The notes under the pieces are model-generated. The model saw only the letters and a program-made list of their open reading frames with translations, was not told the origin of the DNA and did no database searches. 46,151 nt of DNA from Chara braunii (Eukaryota; Streptophyta; Charophyceae; Charales; Characeae), in assembly GCA_003427395.1 (NCBI GenBank), contig BFEA01000273.1, positions 1,619,641-1,665,791 on the forward strand. Reading direction: 5' to 3'. The translations under genes were made by a program, and so were the position numbers. Of this stretch, positions 43,101 to 46,151 are shown in pieces. Position 1 is the first letter of the stretch; every line of letters starts with the position of its first letter.

Positions 43101-44690
43101 AGTTTGCTTTGTGGAGCGCCGACTTATAGAACTCTCGTCATTTCTTCACCTCGGCCTCTTTGACTCTCGGGTTCCTCATAACCTTTTTCGAACAACCCTC
43201 GTAACACCACTGCCAATAGACCGTTTGGGACGCGCCTTGTGGTCCTTCTTGTTGTCCATGGAACTAACAAGGGTGTATCCTTCGAAGTCCTCGTCTGAAA
43301 AGTATAACATACGTGTGGGCCAATTTTCGAAGTTGTAATTCTTCGCCACTTCGGTGTCAAGCAGCGTCCTCGCAGCAATTGCGTTGTGCTGCCTACGAAT
43401 CGCGCAGTAGTACTACTAACCATCCAAATCATTGTCGCTCAGCCCGCACCTTTGCCTTCGCTTTTTCCATGAGGAGCAGCGTTAGCTTCATGGTCTGCAA
43501 ATCGTACGATTGGTTCTTGTTTCTAAACGCATCAAGCATCGAGCGGACGATTTGTTTGATGTGGATTTGATCGAGGGACCGGTGGTTGTACTGCCGCTCC
43601 CACTCACCGAGGTGAGCCACTTGCGCAGGGTTGATTAAGAACTCCCACAGTGTCCACACGTCATCCTTGTATTCAAGGAAATGAGTTGCGTCCACATCTA
43701 CGGGAGACTGCCCCCCAAATATATCCAGTTTCAGCTCCTTCCCCTTCAAAGACGGTCGTTTCAAACCTCAGCTGCCCTGCTGCCCTCCGTGTTCCTTTCT
43801 ATGGGAGTCTTAGTCTTCGGTTTCTTCCAAGAACCAACGGCCTTGTCATGAGGACCTCCCCTCCTCTTTTGAGGAGTCTCATGCGAGGCTTCCCCACCTC
43901 CAGACTCCTCCTCCCCAGCTTGACCCCCGTTAATGTCGAGAACATGGCCTCCAGAAGTTGATGGTTGCGCCTGAACGCGAGTGAACCCCTGGAATAGTCA
44001 GAACCGTTTGATTTCTCTGCCTCTTGGACACCATGGTCGTCGACGACAGCCTGTCGTCGCCGCTGTCTTCAATCCACACTGACCTCCGCCCCGCTGCAGC
44101 TTGGTCGACAAACCGTGACCCAGATTTTTCCCTCCGCGGGGGCCCGATGAATTCCAACCCATTGGATATCTGCAAGGGCATAGAAAGCTCTTGTGCATGC
44201 CCAACGTCGCAGGGATTATCGAGATCGACATATCTATGTCCCTGCTCGTCGAAGAATTCTCGAGCCAACACAATCCCATCCTTTGAAAGCTCGCGGTAGA
44301 ACGAGGTGTTTACAACGGTCACTCCAAACCATAGAAAAAATCCCACTCCAAAACTGCGCCTTTGGCATTGGCAACGTCGTTGCCCTTTAAGTTAGATCTA
44401 TATACGGTTTACATTCTAAAATGCCGAGCACCCGCCTTTATATCATCCCACCCGACGACGGCCCCAAGCACTCTACGCCGCTTATTGAAATCGATGAAAA
44501 TGACAGGACCACACGGTTGCTTAGTGGGGTTGGAAACATACCTACAACACCAGTCGACGTATGATTTGTACTTCATATGGTACGACCATGACTTCCCGGA
44601 CTGGGTGGTCGAGGACTGTTGCGTCGAACCTTTACTTTGACTCTCTCCCGGAGGTCTCGGCACACTGCTCTTCACCCCGCGGAGAAGCAC
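40170..44690 (-). pseudogene. Decayed large ORF, possible beta-class methyltransferase-like domain
   Basis: Coding character continues on the minus strand through frame changes from 44,690 down to about 40,170, some 1,450 codons. In order it shows a Lys-rich N-terminal part (44,690-44,330), a clean segment 44,346-43,930, a Gly/Glu/Lys low-complexity linker (43,925-43,770), a clean block 43,764-43,429, three short blocks to 42,540, and a clean block about 42,480-41,800 broken only by TAG codons. Next come 41,750-41,415 and a Ser/Pro-rich then acidic tail (41,260-40,170). Asp-Pro-Leu-Asp at 42,121-42,132 sits where a DPPY motif would be. Glu-Asn-Val-Ile-Phe-Leu-Gly-Lys at 41,614-41,637 resembles motif I of beta-class N4/N6 DNA methyltransferases, in the right order and distance. 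Both motifs lack key residues, so the assignment is tentative. A retroelement or DNA-transposon ORF is likely. There is no intact product. Confidence 0.6.
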
Positions 44691-45049
44691 AAGAAATGAA
44701 TGAAGGAAGTGAGTATCTGCATGAACAGCGTCGGGCGACGACCTTCAACAAGAACAGATGCATAACACCTGTTTGTTGTCTCTACGACACAAGTTCGGAT
44801 CCTAGTGGACTACAAGGTATTCGGCGAAATCGCTGCGAATTGAGGTCGTGGACCCCAAACCGTCAACCGTCATGTCCGTCATGTTGTTGCGATCGGAAAG
44901 CATCCGGTCCACCCATGCGAAGTACGGATTTCGGCGAACTTCGCGCAAGAGGACAGTTCATGGCCTACTTCACAAAATTGGAATGATGTGCATGTCACCA
45001 TCCTTTTATTAATGCAAGGGGACTGCAGTTAGGCCTCGTTTGTTAATTC
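44691..45049. other. 5' flank of the minus-strand ORF
   Basis: No further coding segment is recognised upstream of 44,690. Single GTTCGGAT and GGATTTCGGCGAACTTCG phrases at about 44,794 and 44,928 mark the start of the decayed repeat field. Confidence 0.4.
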
Positions 45050-45930
45050 TAGATGTCGGCGAATGTGAACGATTCACCCGTCCCCCGTGAACATTGTAGC
45101 CATAATGTTACCGGAGTTGGACCAAGTTAGCCGGTAACCGAACTTCTTCAGTCGCCCCATTTCGACAATATATGAAGTTCGGATCCCGACGAACTTGAGT
45201 GACTCACCCGTCGTCCTCAATGAGTACAATCATGTTGCTATTGTGATCGAACCAAGTTCGCCTGCATCTGAACTTCGTCAGTTGGGGACGTTTGGGTATC
45301 GGGGAACATTCTATCGCCCCATTCCCAACGTAGCTGAAGTTAGGATGCCTACGAAATTCGATGATTCATCCATCCTGACCATCGAATGAAGTCGTGTCGT
45401 TTCTGGAAGTGCACAAAGTTCACTAACATCCGAACTTCTTCAGTTGCCCCTTTTTGACAAATGTGAAGTTCAGATGCTGGCCGACTTTATGTCTTCACCC
45501 GAGCGATGACTGAAGTGTTGATGTTACTGAAACTGAACCAAACACCCTTTCCGCAGCGTTCGAAGTTCGGATCGTAGCGAACTTCGACGACTGTGGGCAA
45601 GGGTGCGTAGACGAAGCTCCGCCTCATGCGGACTTCAATACTCGTACAAGATTAGAATAGCGTTAAAGTTCGATGGTATCCTGACTTCTTCGGTCATCCA
45701 GATTCGGCAATTTGCGAAGCTTGAATATAGGTGACTTGAACGATTCACACGTCCTATGCGATTATCGGACTCGGGGCCTCACTGGAATGAAACCAACCAC
45801 GTCGGTATCCGAACTCCTTCAGTTTGAGTTTTCTACCCTGTTCTGCAATTACTAGAGGCTTGGTGTTACCGGAATCGAACCAAACACCTCGTCCTGCAGT
45901 ATTTGAAGTTCGGATCCCAGCGGACATCGA
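45050..45930. repeat. Decayed tandem repeats with inverted-repeat cores
   Basis: Units are recognisable from GAACTTCTTCAG at about 45,140, 45,270, 45,432, 45,683 and 45,811, with spacing of about 128-162 and one double gap. Within units GAAGTTCGG or similar is followed by CGAACTT, forming short hairpins. The best is CGAAGTTCG with CGAACTTCG at 45,561-45,586, a perfect 9-bp inverted repeat. CACCCGTC-type and ATGTTGCTATTGTGATCGAA-type phrases also recur. It has no coding function. Confidence 0.7.
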
Positions 45931-46151
45931 TTGTTCTGTGCGGGGGAGTTATATATATATATAGATATATATATAGCGGCAGTGGTCGGGGCTGTTACTA
46001 GGCGGCCATGTTGTGCCTCTCGTGCCAGCGGCGTGTCTGGGGTGTATTTTTTGGCTGTGACAGACCTTTCTTTGTTTCGTGGATGTTTTGCTGGCTTGTG
46101 ATGGGGTGTGAACCGACAGTCTGTAGAGTTTTCCATCTGGTGTGGGTGAGT
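45931..46151. other. (TA)n microsatellite and unassigned end
   Basis: Two runs of TATATATATA lie at about 45,951-45,975. The remaining bases show no gene. The minus-strand open frame over 45,852-46,136 crosses the microsatellite and is not credible. Confidence 0.6.

Noticed and set aside
45852-46136. 94-codon minus-strand frame
   Set aside because: It crosses a (TA)n microsatellite and overlaps the decayed tandem repeats.

Overview
This is a repeat-dominated piece of eukaryotic nuclear DNA, most likely from a plant or streptophyte alga. The reasons are a plant-type retrotransposon primer-binding site, hAT-like insertions with 8-bp target duplications, very long LTRs, degraded ORFs, and no bacterial-style gene packing. 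A charophyte such as Chara is my best guess from the feel of the decayed proteins, but nothing in the window fixes the species. I see no intact host gene, rRNA gene, functional tRNA gene or CRISPR array. Almost every open frame longer than 60 codons is either chance or a fragment of a decayed element ORF.

Layout. 1-5,400: low-complexity and unassigned non-coding DNA with scattered unresolved bases, including a likely LTR end with an Asp-type primer-binding site at 4,449. 5,900-10,730: an unrecognised decayed ORF on the + strand, preceded by AT-rich DNA with a direct-repeat pair and interrupted by an 8-bp-TSD MITE (8,309-8,637) and a TA-flanked inverted-repeat element (9,580-10,339). About 10,980-17,572: an old, diverged copy of a 7-kb non-coding repeat.

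17,573-39,415 reads best as one giant-LTR retrotransposon. The 5' LTR (17,573-26,579) is about 7.06 kb once a hAT-like insertion is removed. A primer-binding-site-like sequence lies 2 bp after it, the internal region carries only a decayed gag, and the 3' LTR (31,955-39,415) is about 7.1 kb once a MITE is removed. All three LTR copies carry an array of 7-9 stem-loops whose loop is conserved while the stem sequences change together on both sides.

39,416-46,151: a decayed ORF of roughly 4.5 kb on the - strand with faint resemblance to beta-class DNA methyltransferases, flanked on both sides by decayed inverted-repeat-bearing sequence.

Two assembly features matter to any user: a 715-bp N gap at 25,611-26,325, and an unremoved Nextera mate-pair junction adapter at 27,502-27,539 that has created a false exact 224-bp duplication. 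The exclusive position of the hAT in one LTR and the MITE in the other shows that both arrived after the giant element was in place.
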